DNA from: Halocaridina rubra
Lineage: Eukaryota; Arthropoda; Malacostraca; Decapoda; Atyidae
Assembly (NCBI GenBank): GCA_037179515.1
Contig: JAXCGZ010002406.1
Span: forward strand, 17,501 to 42,500
Reading direction: 5' to 3'
Length of the DNA stretch: 25,000 bases
Shown here: piece by piece, positions 23,872 to 25,000 of the stretch
Layout of the letters: each line of letters starts with the position of its first letter
How positions within the stretch are numbered: position 1 is the first letter of the stretch
Translations under genes and position numbers: made by a program
The notes under the pieces: generated by a model
Databases searched by the model: none
Told to the model about the DNA's origin: nothing
What the model saw: the letters and a program-made list of their open reading frames with translations, nothing else

Positions 23872-24430
23872 TATATTATTTAAGTAACGTAATTATGTGC
23901 AGTTGGTTTCTCTCCTAGATAATTTTGTTCTTGAATAGTAGTTACAATTTGTAATTATGATGTTAAGTTTTTCTGTTTAACTATCATCATTGTTTTAAGT
24001 CATGATTTAACATTTGCAGAGCTTATATCCAAATGTATTTTATATTATTTAAGTAATGTAATTATGTGCAGTTAGTTTCTCTCCTATATCATTTTGTCCT
24101 TGAAAAGTAGTTACAGATTGTAATTGTGATGTTAAGTTTTTCTGTTTAACTATTATCATTGTTTAAGTCATGATTAAAAATTTAAAGAGATTATATCCAA
24201 CTGTATTTTATATTATTTAAGTAATGTAATTCTGTTCATTTAGATTTTCCTATATCGTTTTGTCATTGAATAGTAAGTACATATTGTAATTGTGAATAAG
24301 TTTTAACTCTCTTTTCACATCATGACAAAATGCATTGTGTATTATTTGAGTAATGTAATAGCTTAATTAGTTTTGTTCTTGAATAATTTTGTCAATGCTT
24401 ACTAGCTTAATATTGCAATTGTGAATACTT
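23872..24430 (+). repeat. Degenerate tandem repeat, unit about 168 bp
   Basis: TATATTATTTAAGTAA starts at 23872, 24041 and 24209, with a weaker start near 24338. The first two units are close to each other; the third and fourth are shorter and diverged. It lies near the 3' end of the outer element and does not appear as an array in the inner one. Confidence 0.8.
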
Positions 24431-24680
24431 AATTTAGATTTTTTGCCTTTAATTACAATGTTTATTATAAGGAACACATTTTTCTTTTGTCAGTTTTTTT
24501 GCATAGTAATTTTGATATTTCTGTAATCTGCTTAGATAACTATATGAGATTGTAATAGTTTCATAAGTTAGTTCATTAGATAATTCTGCTCCATTATTTT
24601 TGCAAAATAATAATAGTTAAAACATTATAAGTCTCTCATGAAAGAAGTAATGTTTAGTCTGAAATATCACATATTTCAGA

Positions 24681-24694
24681 GTGGTGGTGGGGGG
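24681..24694 (+). promoter_or_regulatory. Polypurine-like tract of the outer element
   Basis: GTGGTGGTGGGGGG lies directly before the 3' LTR. It has three T residues, so it is an imperfect tract, but place and sequence agree with the inner element. Confidence 0.65.
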
Positions 24695-25000
24695 TGTCGT
24701 ACGTCAATAGCCGCTAGAGGGCAAAGTGCGCACTCAAAAAAACCCGCCCAGAGGACAGCATACAGAGAACGTGTTAGTTAGATGTCAGTCGTTGCCGGGG
24801 GCAGAACTTATGTCCTAGTTAGAAGCCTTCAACGAAGGGGGCGGGGAATTGTTGATTGTGCTAGGGAGGAATAGTGGCTTGCATGAACTATAGGAATGGG
24901 AGCTTTGAGGAAAATAGAGGAACCATGTAGCTTCTGAATAATTTAAGTAAGAAGAATAGAGGCTTATCTGTCACCACCTCGCATGCTTTAGCTTTTGGCC
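24695..25000 (+). repeat. 3' LTR of the outer element, cut by the window end
   Basis: It matches 6471-6776 from TGTCGTACG on, with about 10% differences by eye. About 26 bases, including the poly(A) signal and the CGACA end, should lie beyond position 25000. Confidence 0.88.

Overview
This looks like metazoan nuclear DNA made almost wholly of mobile elements and satellite. I find no host protein-coding gene. Evidence: a CR1-like LINE with the typical 8-bp tandem tail, LTR retroelements with gag frames, a tRNA-derived satellite, long (TA)n and (CT)n tracts, and no bacterial-type gene packing. A decapod crustacean is my best guess from the microsatellite load and the LINE type. That guess is inference; no host gene supports it.

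Layout. (1) 1-3147, minus strand: the 5' part of LTR element 'copy A' (LTR 2467-3147, primer-binding-like site, uninterrupted 241-codon gag, then non-coding interior running off the left edge). (2) About 3225-6252: a satellite of about twelve 272-bp monomers in alternating types (544-bp higher-order unit). Each carries a minus-strand, tRNA-Thr(AGT)-like segment with Pol III A and B boxes. It is followed by an inverted partial monomer at 6256-6470. (3) 6471-25000: the 'outer' LTR element, plus strand (5' LTR 6471-6802, 3' LTR from 24695 and cut by the window end), inserted in that inverted monomer. (4) 10277-20666: the 'inner' LTR element (LTRs of 664 and 673 bp), inserted in the outer element. 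(5) 13461-16136: a 5'-truncated CR1-like LINE inserted in the inner element, with an uninterrupted endonuclease-tail/reverse-transcriptase frame.

The nesting can be proved inside the window because the three LTR elements share one interior. Copy A and the outer element supply the empty site of the LINE. The inner element supplies the empty site for its own insertion into the outer one. LTR divergence agrees by eye: about 5% between the inner LTRs and about 10% between the outer LTRs.

The LTR family seems gag-only. Its interior is about 6.4 kb without the LINE, with gag at the 5' end and no visible protease, reverse transcriptase, RNase H or integrase, so it probably uses enzymes from another element. 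The outer element has quite different LTRs from copy A and the inner element, although their interiors align nearly end to end. Gag is open in copy A, has three nonsense codons in the inner copy, and is internally deleted with one stop in the outer copy. The LINE supplies its own enzyme and is unrelated to the LTR family.
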